A stretch of DNA of 64,000 bases, taken from assembly GCF_006716085.1 (NCBI RefSeq), contig NZ_VFON01000001.1, positions 1,302,001 to 1,366,000 on the forward strand, read 5' to 3'. The position numbers and the translations under genes were made by a program. Of the stretch, positions 44,693 to 53,708 are shown piece by piece (within the stretch, counting starts at the first letter, position 1; each line of letters starts with the position of its first letter). The DNA is from Leucobacter komagatae (GTDB lineage Bacteria > Actinomycetota > Actinomycetes > Actinomycetales > Microbacteriaceae). Under the pieces are notes generated by a model that worked only from the letters and a program-made list of their open reading frames with translations, was not told where the DNA came from and did not search any database.

Positions 44693-45562
44693 GTGGTGAG
44701 ATTTGCGCACCTGAACCCCGAGTCCGACCAGAGCCCCGAGCTATTTGTAGAGCGGGGTGACCGGTTCGTGGCCGTCCGCGATCTCGGCGAGTCTTTCGGC
44801 TCCCTGCAGGACCTCATCGAGGCGGGCCCCGAGGCGCTCTCGCGCATCACATCGGCGCTCGCTGAGCTCCCCGCCGACGCCGGCATCGCCAGCGCCGATG
44901 TGAGCTACGCCCCAGCCGTGCTGAACCCACCGGTGGTGCTCGCGGTTGGCCTCAACTACGACGAGCACGCAAGCGAGCTTGCGCTCGACAACGACTCGGG
45001 CCCCGTGCTTTTCACGCTCTTCCCGAACTCGCTGAACGGCCACAACGGCACCGTCGAGCTGCCGACCCGCATCAGCGAGGAGGTTGACTACGAGGGCGAG
45101 CTCGGCGTCGTCATCGGTCGCCCGGCGAAGAACGTTACGCCCGAGGAAGCCCTCGACTACGTGTTTGGGTACACGGCGATCAACGACATCACCGCGCGCA
45201 ACGTGCAGTTCGCCGAGCCGCAGTGGTCGCGCTGCAAGTCGTTCGATGGCTTCACGCCGATCGGGCCGGTCGTCGTCACGGCCAACGAGATCCCCGACCC
45301 GCAGGCGCTCGCAATCACGACCGACGTCAACGACCTGCGCGTACAGGACTCGACGACGGAGTTCATGATTCGCACGGTCGCCGAGCTCATCTCGTCGATC
45401 TCGCAGTCACTCACCATCATGCCCGGAACCGTGATTTCGACCGGCTCCCCCGGTGGCGCCGGCCGCTCGCGCAAACCACCGCTGTACCTCACGGACGGCA
45501 CCGTCGTGACCGTCACGATCGAGAAGATCGGCGCCGTCACCGCGCACTGCGTCGCGGTGTAG
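44693..45562 (+). CDS. Fumarylacetoacetate hydrolase family protein
   Basis: This 289-aa protein has the FAH C-terminal domain with the metal site E-V-D-Y-E-G-E-L (E-x-E acid pair) and F-D-G-F-T-P-I-G-P. Members hydrolyse or isomerise beta-diketones, e.g. acylpyruvase, HpcE-type isomerase and fumarylpyruvate hydrolase; the exact substrate is unknown. The first codon is GTG at 44693 (a second GTG follows). TAATCT ends 3 bases before the first GTG and 6 bases before the second, so the second may be the true leaderless start. Confidence 0.88.
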   Translation: MVRFAHLNPESDQSPELFVERGDRFVAVRDLGESFGSLQDLIEAGPEALSRITSALAELPADAGIASADVSYAPAVLNPPVVLAVGLNYDEHASELALDNDSGPVLFTLFPNSLNGHNGTVELPTRISEEVDYEGELGVVIGRPAKNVTPEEALDYVFGYTAINDITARNVQFAEPQWSRCKSFDGFTPIGPVVVTANEIPDPQALAITTDVNDLRVQDSTTEFMIRTVAELISSISQSLTIMPGTVISTGSPGGAGRSRKPPLYLTDGTVVTVTIEKIGAVTAHCVAV

Positions 45563-45597
45563 GTGTAGCGAGCGCGCAACAGCACAGTCAGCGCACA

Positions 45598-45639
45598 CAG
45601 CGAAGGCCCACGGGGATCACTCCCCGTGGGCCTTCGCTG
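45598..45639. terminator. Bidirectional terminator between the FAH gene and aspA
   Basis: An 18-bp perfect stem (CAGCGAAGGCCCACGGGG) has a 6-base loop. Both genes end within 40 bases of it. Confidence 0.85.
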
Positions 45640-45659
45640 TTACTCAGGCGGCGGACGAA

Positions 45660-47129
45660 CTAGGCGTCGGCGCCCTCAGCTGCGGCGTCACCCGTGATGA
45701 CCGGGATCGCACCGGTCTCGGGGGCGAGACCCGCGAGCTTCGACGGCTGGAGGATGTCGTCGAGCGCATCCTGGTCGAGAAGGCCGCGCGACACGACGAG
45801 CTCGGAGACCTTCGCGTTCGTCGCGAGCGCCTCCTTCGCGAGCTTCGCCGCTTCCGCGTAACCGATGACCGGCGCGAGCGCGGTGATGACGGTCACCGAG
45901 CGGGCAACCATGTCTTCAAGGCGATCCTCGTTTGCGGTGATCCCGTCAACGCAGTTCACGCGCAGCGTCTGGCAGGCGCGCTCGAGCCACGTGATCGACT
46001 GGAACAGCGAGTGAGCAATGATCGGCTCGAATGCGTTGAGCTGCAGCTGGCCGGCTTCGACGGCCATCGAGACGGTGACGTCCGAGCCCGCGATCGCGTA
46101 CGCGACCTGCGAGACAGCCTCAGGGATCACGGGGTTGACCTTGCCCGGCATGATCGACGAACCCGCCTGGCGTGCGGGGAGGTTGATCTCGCCGAGGCCG
46201 GCCTGCGGCCCGGAAGAGAGCAGTCGGAGGTCGTTCGAGATCTTCGAGAGCTTGAGCGCCGAGCGCTTGAGGGCGCCCGAGAAGGTCACGAACACGCCGG
46301 TGTCGCTCGTCGACTCGACGAGATCGCCCGCGGTTTCGAGGTCGAGCTCGGTGATCTCGCGCAGGTGGCGAATCACCGACTCCTTGTAGCCCTTCGGCGC
46401 GTTGATGCCGGTGCCGATGGCGGTCGCGCCCATGTTCACCTCGCCGAGCAGCGAGACGGCCTCCTGGAGGCGCTCGATGTCTTCGCGGAGCGTCACGGCG
46501 AACGCATTGAACTCCTGGCCGAGGGTCATCGGCACTGCGTCCTGCAGCTGCGTGCGGCCGACCTTGATGATGTGCGAGAACTCGCGGCCCTTCACGGCGA
46601 ACGACTCCGAGAGCAGTCGCAGCTCTTCGAGGAGGCTGCCGAGCGAGAACGCGAGCGCAATCTTGATTGCGGTCGGGTAGGTGTCGTTCGTCGACTGGCT
46701 GTGGTTCGTGTGGTCGTTCGGGTTGATGTAGGCGTAGTCGCCCTTCTCGTGACCCGCGAGCTCGAGCGCGCGGTTCGTGATGACCTCGTTCGCGTTCATG
46801 TTGCTCGACGTGCCGGCACCGCCCTGCACAACGCCGACCACGAACTGGTCGTGCAGCATGCCGGTCTTGATCTCTTCGCACGCGCGGTCGATGAGCGTCG
46901 CGCGCTGCTCGTCGAGCGCGCCGATCTCGAGGTTGGCGCGCGCCGCGGCCTGCTTCACGCACGCGAACGCACGGATGAAGTCGGGGTAGACGGAGATCGG
47001 CCGGCGGGCGATCGGGAAGTTTTCGTGGGCGCGCGCGGTGTGCACGCCCCAGTATGCCGATGCGGGTATTTCGACGCTGCCGAGTGAATCCGTTTCGGTA
47101 CGGGTTTGGGCAGACATGAAGTCACTCAC
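45660..47129 (-). CDS. aspA: Aspartate ammonia-lyase
   Basis: At 489 aa it converts aspartate to fumarate and ammonia. The superfamily signature G-S-S-I-M-P-G-K-V-N-P, the Q-S-T-N-D-T-Y-P-T-A stretch and the G-G-A-G-T-S-S-N-M-N-A-N-E segment identify it as aspartase rather than fumarase C, though the two are close relatives. The GTG at 47129 has GGAG about 10 bases before; ATG at 47117 is the alternative. Its neighbour, an MFS transporter, reads in the same direction towards it at 60 bases. Confidence 0.93.
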   Translation of the reverse strand: MSDFMSAQTRTETDSLGSVEIPASAYWGVHTARAHENFPIARRPISVYPDFIRAFACVKQAAARANLEIGALDEQRATLIDRACEEIKTGMLHDQFVVGVVQGGAGTSSNMNANEVITNRALELAGHEKGDYAYINPNDHTNHSQSTNDTYPTAIKIALAFSLGSLLEELRLLSESFAVKGREFSHIIKVGRTQLQDAVPMTLGQEFNAFAVTLREDIERLQEAVSLLGEVNMGATAIGTGINAPKGYKESVIRHLREITELDLETAGDLVESTSDTGVFVTFSGALKRSALKLSKISNDLRLLSSGPQAGLGEINLPARQAGSSIMPGKVNPVIPEAVSQVAYAIAGSDVTVSMAVEAGQLQLNAFEPIIAHSLFQSITWLERACQTLRVNCVDGITANEDRLEDMVARSVTVITALAPVIGYAEAAKLAKEALATNAKVSELVVSRGLLDQDALDDILQPSKLAGLAPETGAIPVITGDAAAEGADA

Positions 47130-47189
47130 GAGTATCTCGCTCCAGTGGTTAAAGGGGTTCCGCGGGCTGGCCCGCACAGCCCTTCTAGC

Positions 47190-48647
47190 CTACCCTCCGT
47201 TGGGCTCCGGATCCTCGTCTTCCGCCCGAATCTTCCGGCCTGGCAGCTGGATGATGCCGGTCGTGGGCGCGGTCTCCTGCGGCGCCGACTCCCAGTTCGC
47301 GTCGAGGGGCGCCTCTGCCTCAGGTTCGCGGCGCAGCACGTCGAGCGGCGCGGTCAGCGTTTCGACCTGCGCAGCGCGGCTGTCGTCGAGCCCGGGCCGC
47401 CCGGCGTGGGTGATGCGCGGGCCCCCGTCCCAGCGCAACCGCAGCTGACGCTCGCTCATGAGCCAGGTCATACCGATCGCAAACGCGATGAGCGCGGCGA
47501 CCCCGCTAATAACGAACGTCGATCGCGGGCCGAGCACGTCGGCGGCCGCGCCGACGAGCGGCGCGCCGATCGGCGTCCCACCCATCAGGATCGCCATATA
47601 GAGCGCAAGCACACGGCCTCGGACGGCGGGGTCAGACGTCGTTTGCACGAAGCCATTCGCGGTCGTCATCATCGTTGAGGTCGCGAGGCCGAAGAACACG
47701 AGCGTCGACGCGAACAGCCAGAACGTCGGCATGACTGCCCCGAGGAGGCTCACGACCCCGAGCCCGCCGACCGAGATGACAACGACGCGCATCCGCGCCG
47801 CCGGGCGGCGCGCCGCGAGCAGCGCACCCGTGAGCGACCCGATCGCGAGGATCGAGGAGAGCAGGCCGTAATCGCCCGCGCCGCGGCCAAACTCCACGGC
47901 CATCGTCGACGACATCACCGGGAAGTTCATGCTGAACGCGCCGACGAGGAACACCATGACGAAGATGACGCCGATGTCGTGACGGCTCATGACGTACCGG
48001 AAACCGGCCGACAGCTGCCGCATCTGCGACTCACGCTTCGCGCCGCGGTCGGGTTTCGTGTGCTGCGTGGTGATCAGCAGCAGCGCCCCGAGCATCGCGA
48101 GGAACGATGCCGCGTTGATAAGGAAGACCCAGCCCGAGCCGATCGCGGCGATGAGTACGCCCGCGACTGCCGGGCCGACGAGGCGGGCCGAGTTGAACGA
48201 CGCCGAGTTCAGCGCGACGGCGTTTGACAGCTGGTCGTTGCCGACGAGGTCGGAGACGAAGGCCTGGCGCGAGGTCGCGTCGAAGGCGTTCACGATGCCA
48301 AGGCCGAGCGCGAAGGCGTAGAGGTGCCAGATCTCGGCCGACCCCGTGATGAGCAGCAGCCCGAGCCCCAGCGCGAGCAGCATGAGCAGCGACTGCGTGA
48401 CGAGCAGCACCTTGCGCCTGTCGAAGCGGTCAGCGACGGCGCCGCTGAACGGGACGAGCAAGAGCTGCGGGCCGAACTGCAGCGCCATTGTGATGCCGAC
48501 CGCCGAAGCGTTGTTGTCGGTCAGCTCGGTGAGTACCACCCAGTTCTGGGTCGTGGCCTGCATCCAGGCCCCCACGTTAGAGATGAACGCTCCGAAGAAC
48601 CAAATCCTGTAGTTGCGGATGGAGAGGGATCGGAACGTACCTGACAC
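47190..48647 (-). CDS. MFS transporter (drug/efflux type)
   Basis: This 485-aa protein has about 10-12 TM segments (from residue 10 to 420), including the MFS loop motif F-S-G-A-V-A-D-R-F-D-R-R-K-V. It resembles MFS_3/enterobactin-exporter-like proteins. A cytoplasmic tail of about 70 residues is Pro/Glu-rich and disordered. The start is GTG at 48647. Substrate unknown. Confidence 0.88.
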   Translation of the reverse strand: MSGTFRSLSIRNYRIWFFGAFISNVGAWMQATTQNWVVLTELTDNNASAVGITMALQFGPQLLLVPFSGAVADRFDRRKVLLVTQSLLMLLALGLGLLLITGSAEIWHLYAFALGLGIVNAFDATSRQAFVSDLVGNDQLSNAVALNSASFNSARLVGPAVAGVLIAAIGSGWVFLINAASFLAMLGALLLITTQHTKPDRGAKRESQMRQLSAGFRYVMSRHDIGVIFVMVFLVGAFSMNFPVMSSTMAVEFGRGAGDYGLLSSILAIGSLTGALLAARRPAARMRVVVISVGGLGVVSLLGAVMPTFWLFASTLVFFGLATSTMMTTANGFVQTTSDPAVRGRVLALYMAILMGGTPIGAPLVGAAADVLGPRSTFVISGVAALIAFAIGMTWLMSERQLRLRWDGGPRITHAGRPGLDDSRAAQVETLTAPLDVLRREPEAEAPLDANWESAPQETAPTTGIIQLPGRKIRAEDEDPEPNGG

Positions 48648-48701
48648 TGCGTAGACAACCCCCTCATTAGCTGCCTCTACCCTACGCCTATTACGGCGAG
48701 G

Positions 48702-49571
48702 TTACATCTTTCCACCCATATCGAGCAGCCGGCGGATCCGGTCAGGGATGGGCGGGTGCGTCGCGAAGAGCCGCTGCATGACGCCCGGCTTGAGCGGGTC
48801 GGCGATCCACAGGTGCGCCATGCTCGACTGCTGCTTCTGCAGCGGTCGGCCGTACTCGGAGAGCTTGTGCAGCGCGCTCGCGAGCGCCTCGGGGTGGCGC
48901 GTGGTGAGGGCGCCGGTCGCGTCCGCGAGATACTCTCGCTGCCGCGACACGGCAAGCTGCACCATGCTCGCGACGAGCGGGGCTACGAGCATCGCGACCA
49001 GGCCGAAGACCATCACCAGCGGGTTGTTATTGTTGTTCCGCCCGAAGAACGCCATCCGCACGAGCATGTCGGCGATCATGCCGACGGCGACGGTGAGGCC
49101 GTAGACAATCATCGAGACGCGGATGTCGTAGTTGCGCACGTGACCGAGCTCGTGCGCCATGACGCCCTCAAGCTCAGCGTCGGTCATGATGTCGAGGAGC
49201 CCCGTGGTCGCGGCAACGATAGCGTGCTCGGGGTCGCGGCCGGTGGCGAACGCGTTCGGGGCCGGATCGTTCACGATGTACACCTCGGGCATCGGCATGC
49301 CAGTCGTGATCGCGAGGTTCTCGACGACGCGGTAGAGGCGCGGGTTGTCGTTCGGGCCGATCTGCACAGCCCCGCTCATCGAGACCGCCTGCTTCCCAGC
49401 CATGAAGTACTGGATGAGCGCATACACGAGGGCGAAGCCCATCACCGCGATGACGATGCCCGGCGACTGGTAGATCGCCGCGGCGAGCCAGCCGAGCCCG
49501 CCAACGATGCCGAGAAACAGCAGGATGATGAGGGCGCTGTTGATCTTGTTCTTGCGAACGGCGCTATACAC
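48702..49571 (-). CDS. htpX: M48 family membrane metalloprotease (HtpX)
   Basis: This 289-aa protein has two N-terminal TM segments (about 13-30 and 36-57) and the zinc motif H-E-L-G-H at residues 140-144, with the third ligand Glu in R-E-Y-L-A-D-A. It degrades or cleaves damaged membrane proteins. Two further TM segments lie at about 155-200. GTG start with AAGGAG at 5 bases. It follows lemA by 26 bases, a widely conserved pair. Confidence 0.94.
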   Translation of the reverse strand: MYSAVRKNKINSALIILLFLGIVGGLGWLAAAIYQSPGIVIAVMGFALVYALIQYFMAGKQAVSMSGAVQIGPNDNPRLYRVVENLAITTGMPMPEVYIVNDPAPNAFATGRDPEHAIVAATTGLLDIMTDAELEGVMAHELGHVRNYDIRVSMIVYGLTVAVGMIADMLVRMAFFGRNNNNNPLVMVFGLVAMLVAPLVASMVQLAVSRQREYLADATGALTTRHPEALASALHKLSEYGRPLQKQQSSMAHLWIADPLKPGVMQRLFATHPPIPDRIRRLLDMGGKM

Positions 49572-49597
49572 GCGGGCTCCTTCCGCGATTCACTGCG

Positions 49598-50167
49598 TTA
49601 GAACTGGATGCGCGGGGGCTCTGCGATAGCCGCCGCGTCGTCAACCTCGAAGAACTCGCGCTGCGTGAAGCCGAAGGGCCCGGCCAGCAGGTTGTTCGGG
49701 AAGACCTGGATCTTGGTGTTGAGCTCACGCACGCCGCCGTTGTAGAACCGGCGCGATGCCTGCACCTTGTTCTCGGTGTCAACGAGCTCGCTCTGCAGCT
49801 GCAGGAAGTTCTGGCTCGCCTGGAGCTGCGGGTAGGCCTCAGCGACGGCGAAGATGCTCTTGAGCGCGGACTGCATGTGGTTCTCGGCGACCGACGCCTC
49901 CGCCGGGCTCTGCGCCGAGATCGTCTCCGCGCGCGCCTTCGTCACCGAGTCGAACACGCCCTGCTCGTGCGCGGCGTACCCCTTCACCGTCTCAACAAGC
50001 GAGGGGATCAGGTCTGCGCGCCGCTTGAGCTGCACCGTGATGTCGCTCCAGGCCTCCTCGACGCGCACGCGCAGCGTGACGAGCGAGTTGTAGGTAGCCC
50101 AGAGGTAGATCCCTGCAATGAGGACGAGGGCGACGACGACGAGCGTGATGACCAATCCGGTTGACAT
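49598..50167 (-). CDS. lemA: LemA family protein
   Basis: This 189-aa protein has an N-terminal TM (residues 5-24) followed by a long helical cytoplasmic-type domain with the LemA signature Y-N-S-L-V-T-L-R-V-R-V-E-E-A-W-S-D-I-T-V-Q-L-K-R-R-A-D-L-I-P-S-L-V-E-T-V. Function is unclear; it often pairs with HtpX. TAGTAT ends 6 bases before the ATG, giving a leaderless start. Confidence 0.94.
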   Translation of the reverse strand: MSTGLVITLVVVALVLIAGIYLWATYNSLVTLRVRVEEAWSDITVQLKRRADLIPSLVETVKGYAAHEQGVFDSVTKARAETISAQSPAEASVAENHMQSALKSIFAVAEAYPQLQASQNFLQLQSELVDTENKVQASRRFYNGGVRELNTKIQVFPNNLLAGPFGFTQREFFEVDDAAAIAEPPRIQF

Positions 50168-50222
50168 AGCTGAATACTAGCGTGGGAGCTCATGATTCTG
50201 CTGTGAGAGTGGCCGAGCTGTT

Positions 50223-51548
50223 CTACTCCCCCAAGACGCGCTCAAGGTATGGATTCGCGAACAACCGATCCGGATCCAACCTGTCACGGATCGCGAGAAA
50301 CTCGCCAAACTTCGGGTAGCGTTCACCCAGGTCGCGCGCGCCGAGCGTGTGCATCTTGCCCCAGTGCGGGCGGCCCGCGTGCGCGGCAAGCACCGCCTCG
50401 GCCTCGCGGAAATAGTTATCCTCGCGATCCCGCCAGTAGCGGTGCACGGCGACGTAGCCGCTCTCGCGCCCGTGCGCCGTCGACAGCAGGAGCTCATCGG
50501 CAGCCGCCGCGCGGACCTCGATGGGGAACGAGACGCGGAACTTCCGCTTCTCGATGAGCGCTTTGAGGTCGCGCAGCGCGGCTGGAACCGCTTCGAGTGG
50601 CAGCGCGTATTCCATCTCTCGGAAGTGCACCCGCCGATTCGTCACGTAGACCCGGTGCGACTCGTCGACGTAGTCGCGGGCGCTCGACACCGACTGGATG
50701 GCGCGGTTCACCGCTGGCGTCGACGCGGGCACCCAGCGTTCGAAACCGACCACGGCGCCGAGCATCGTGTTGTTCACGATCTCCTCGTCGATGTACCGCG
50801 ATACCGCGCCGAGCGGGCGTGCACCGCTGCCCGCGGCGCCCGCTGCGGGGTCGACGGGGATGCGCGTGTTCGTCTTCGTGCGCGCGCCCGTGGTGTGCGG
50901 GAACCAGTAGAACTCGAAGTGGTCGACCGCTCGGTTGCGCGCGACGTAGTCGTCGAGCACGCTGTCGAGCGCCTCGGGCGCCTCCACCGCGTGCAACAGG
51001 TACCGCGGAACACACTGGATCGTCACGGTGACGAGCACACCGAGCGCGCCGAGGCCGAGCGCGACGGCCGGCAACAGCTCGGGGTTCTCGTCTTCCGAGA
51101 CCGTGATGAGCTCGCCCGTTCCCGTGACAAGGGTCGCGCCGACAACGCCCGTCGAGATCCCGCCGAGGCCGAGACCCGTCCCGTGTGTGCCGGTCTGGGT
51201 CGCCCCAGTGATCGTCTGCTTGTCGATGTCGCCCATGTTCGCAAGCGCAAGGCCGAGCGGCCCGAGGATCGCCGGCAGCTCCCAGAGGTGCGTTCCCGCC
51301 CAGAGGGTAACGCGGCCCGCGGCAGGGTCGGCGGAGACGAGGCCACGCATGCGGTCGAGGCGTAGCCGGATGCCGTCGGTCGCGCCGATCGCGGTGAAGC
51401 TATGGGAGGCCCCGATCGGCTTGACCGTGTGGCCCGTCTCGCGTGCGCGCTCCACGGCCGTCATGATTTGCTCTGCCGACCGCGGGTAGACCTCGGTTGC
51501 GGGCGTCGACGACTCTGTTCGTGCCCAGTTGTGCCAGCGCTTGCTCAC
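50223..51548 (-). CDS. FAD-dependent sugar-lactone/polyol oxidase-like protein (ALO family)
   Basis: This 441-aa protein has an N-terminal FAD_binding_4 domain (about 10-180; P-R-S-A-E-Q-I ... G-A-S-H-S-F-T) and an ALO C-terminal domain with H-W-G-K-M-H. These enzymes oxidise arabinono- or gulono-lactones or alditols; the substrate is not clear. The GTG at 51548 overlaps the preceding stop (GTGA), so it is coupled to the racemase/aldolase-like gene. Confidence 0.9.
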   Translation of the reverse strand: MSKRWHNWARTESSTPATEVYPRSAEQIMTAVERARETGHTVKPIGASHSFTAIGATDGIRLRLDRMRGLVSADPAAGRVTLWAGTHLWELPAILGPLGLALANMGDIDKQTITGATQTGTHGTGLGLGGISTGVVGATLVTGTGELITVSEDENPELLPAVALGLGALGVLVTVTIQCVPRYLLHAVEAPEALDSVLDDYVARNRAVDHFEFYWFPHTTGARTKTNTRIPVDPAAGAAGSGARPLGAVSRYIDEEIVNNTMLGAVVGFERWVPASTPAVNRAIQSVSSARDYVDESHRVYVTNRRVHFREMEYALPLEAVPAALRDLKALIEKRKFRVSFPIEVRAAAADELLLSTAHGRESGYVAVHRYWRDREDNYFREAEAVLAAHAGRPHWGKMHTLGARDLGERYPKFGEFLAIRDRLDPDRLFANPYLERVLGE

Positions 51549-52795
51549 AGGAAGCACTTCCCCTCTCCACGGTAGGTCGGGAGCGGATCGCCGGCGACAC
51601 CGCCCGCTACGGGCACGACGGCGTTGCCGTGCTCCATCGGCTCCCCTGATTTGGTATGCCTGAGCCACACGCGGTCACCGACCCGCATGTCGCGGGCGGC
51701 GGCCCCAGCCACCGGCGTCTGCACCTCGCCCGCGGCCTCTCTCGGCGCATAGCGCAGGCCTTCAGGCCACACGAGCTGCGGCAGCCGGTCTGCGCCTGCC
51801 GGGCCCGATGCGATCCAACCGCCGCCGAGCAGCGTCGCGGTGTGGTCGTTGGGGCGGCGAACAACGTCAAGCGCGAAGGCCACCGCCGGCGCCGGGGTGA
51901 ACGAACGGTAGTTGTCGAACAGGTGCGGCCCGAAGAGCCCGCTTCCCGCGGCAACTTCGGTGATGCCGCCCTCCGACACCGTGCGCTCGATCGAACCGGT
52001 GCCGCCGCCGTTCACGAACTCGAGTTCGACGAGCTCTCGCACGCCCTGCAGCGCTTCGCCTCGGCGCTCGACAAGCTCGGCGCGGCTCGCTCGCTGCATC
52101 GCGCGCATGACGAGCCCGGAGACTGGGTTGCCGACGGGTTCGTCGCCGACGCCCGCGATCTGGGCTTCGTATGACATGACGCCGGCGATCGTGAAGCCGG
52201 GCCGCCCCAGGATGTGTTGCACGAAGCCGCGCAGGCCCTCAGCCGTAAAGATCGGGCTGCGGAAAACGCCAATGTGTCCAAGTGCTCGACTGCGCCACGA
52301 CGCATCGAAATCAAGGCAGAGACGAATGCTCGGGCGCTTCGTCGGCGGCACGACCGAGTCGATGAGGTCAAGCTGCTCGGGGCTGTCGACCATGAGCGTG
52401 ACGCGCTCGGCGGCGCGCGGGTCGGCGGCGAGCGCAGCAATCGCGGCACGATCGGCCGTCGGGTAGGCCACGACGATGTCGCCGATCGTCTCGCTCAGCC
52501 AGTTCGCTTCAGCGAGCGAGTACGCGAGCACGCCCGCGTAGCCGGGAAGGGCGAGCACCGCATCGAGCACCTCGCGCACGCGAACCGATTTCGACGCGAC
52601 CCTGATCGGCAGCCCGCCCGCGCGGCGCAGCATGTCATGCGCGTTGTAGCTCAGCGCCTCGGTGTTGACTGCGATCACGGGGGCCGAGTGCTCGCGCGTG
52701 GCCTCGGTCATGCGCTCCCAATACAGGGATGGGGTGAGCCAGGGTGTGCTGTCGGCTGCCGCGCGCAGCTCCGGTGCCGCGAGATCGAGGGTCAT
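51545..52795 (-). CDS. Alanine racemase-like / D-threonine aldolase-like PLP protein
   Basis: This 416-aa protein has an N-terminal alanine-racemase-like TIM barrel with the PLP Lys in R-V-A-S-K-S-V-R (about residue 69), and a C-terminal DSD1/D-serine-dehydratase-like domain (about 290-410). The family includes amino-acid deaminases and D-threonine aldolases. Coupling with an ALO-type oxidase recurs in actinobacteria by my recollection, but the joint pathway is not defined. TAGAAT ends 6 bases before the ATG (leaderless). Confidence 0.85.
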   Translation of the reverse strand: MTLDLAAPELRAAADSTPWLTPSLYWERMTEATREHSAPVIAVNTEALSYNAHDMLRRAGGLPIRVASKSVRVREVLDAVLALPGYAGVLAYSLAEANWLSETIGDIVVAYPTADRAAIAALAADPRAAERVTLMVDSPEQLDLIDSVVPPTKRPSIRLCLDFDASWRSRALGHIGVFRSPIFTAEGLRGFVQHILGRPGFTIAGVMSYEAQIAGVGDEPVGNPVSGLVMRAMQRASRAELVERRGEALQGVRELVELEFVNGGGTGSIERTVSEGGITEVAAGSGLFGPHLFDNYRSFTPAPAVAFALDVVRRPNDHTATLLGGGWIASGPAGADRLPQLVWPEGLRYAPREAAGEVQTPVAGAAARDMRVGDRVWLRHTKSGEPMEHGNAVVPVAGGVAGDPLPTYRGEGKCFL

Positions 52796-52842
52796 GGCTG
52801 CATTCTAGCCCTGACGCGCGGGCCCCCCGCGAGTGGTTGTCG

Positions 52843-52953
52843 CTATTCTCCAGCGTCGCCGCGGCGTCGCCCCCGGGTACGGAACCGCGTGTAGATACCG
52901 GCGACAACCGCCGCAAGCAGGAGGACGACGAGCAGTGCTTTCGCGAAGGCCAT
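52843..52953 (-). CDS. Small single-TM protein (36 aa)
   Basis: The frame encodes MAFAKALLVVLLLAAVVAG then IYTRFRTRGRRRGDAGE: one TM segment and a basic tail, a common micro-membrane-protein design. TACGCT ends 6 bases before the ATG. It is too short for usual ORF callers. Divergent to the HEAT gene. No function can be given. Confidence 0.5.
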   Translation of the reverse strand: MAFAKALLVVLLLAAVVAGIYTRFRTRGRRRGDAGE

Positions 52954-52987
52954 GCGGCAAGCGTAGCCGCTCTGCACTGGCGACTTG

Positions 52988-53008
52988 ACCTTGACACGGT
53001 GTCAAGGT
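52988..53008 (+). promoter_or_regulatory. Perfect 21-bp palindrome upstream of the HEAT/MerR operon
   Basis: ACCTTGACAC and GTGTCAAGGT are separated by one base. TTGACA inside it (52991-52996) is a fair -35, with GTACTC or TACTCA 17-18 bases downstream as -10. A dyad overlapping the -35/-10 spacer is the usual position for a MerR regulator, here the second gene of the operon. Confidence 0.65.
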
Positions 53009-53035
53009 GTTGGGTACTCATGAGAGGAGATCACC

Positions 53036-53707
53036 ATGAACCCGACAGATCACACCGCAAACCTGGCGACCGCACTGGCCTCGCCCAATAGCTCATCGCG
53101 GCTCCAGGCCGCGATGACGGCGGGGACGCACCCACGCCCCGACTACGTCGAGGCCCTCGTCGCCCGCTCAGGCACGGAGCCCGACTTCTTGGTCAGGGAT
53201 ACCCTCACCTGGGCGCTCGTCATGCACCCCCTCGACGCGGTGCTCCCCCGCGTGCTTGCCGAGCTCGACAGCGAGAACCCGCGCGCGGTCTCGCAGGCGC
53301 TGCACACGCTGTCGAAGCTTGGCGACGCGCGCGCCTGGCCCGCAATCACGGACGCGCACCTGCACTCGGCAGACGACGACATCGCCCGCACCGCCTGGCG
53401 CGCAGCAGCGGCCGTCGCCCCGGCCACCGAACACCCACGGCTCGCCGCGGCGCTCGTGTCTGAGCTCGGGCGCGGCGACATCGACACCATGCGCAGCCTC
53501 AGCCGGGTGCTCGTCTCGCTCGGTGAGGCCGCAACGGGGCCCCTCGCGGCAGCGGCAGCCGAGGCGACGGCGCGGGACAACGACGCAGCGCTCGCACACG
53601 CACGGGCGACGGAACGGCTGATCGCCGATCCTGATGCCTCGTTCGCCCTGGACCCCGCTGACGCGGCGAGGCTCGCGCGGGCGCTGTCACCGAGTTCAGG
53701 AAGCTAG
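53036..53707 (+). CDS. HEAT-repeat protein
   Basis: This 223-aa all-helical protein has about five degenerate HEAT repeats (e.g. D-F-L-V-R-D-T-L-T-W-A-L, N-P-R-A-V-S-Q-A-L-H-T-L-S-K-L-G, D-D-D-I-A-R-T-A-W-R-A-A-A). It resembles the C-terminal half of the next gene. GAGAGGAGATCACC gives a strong ribosome binding site. HEAT arrays are protein- or nucleic-acid-binding scaffolds; the partner is unknown. Confidence 0.8.
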   Translation: MNPTDHTANLATALASPNSSSRLQAAMTAGTHPRPDYVEALVARSGTEPDFLVRDTLTWALVMHPLDAVLPRVLAELDSENPRAVSQALHTLSKLGDARAWPAITDAHLHSADDDIARTAWRAAAAVAPATEHPRLAAALVSELGRGDIDTMRSLSRVLVSLGEAATGPLAAAAAEATARDNDAALAHARATERLIADPDASFALDPADAARLARALSPSSGS

Positions 53708-53708
53708 C

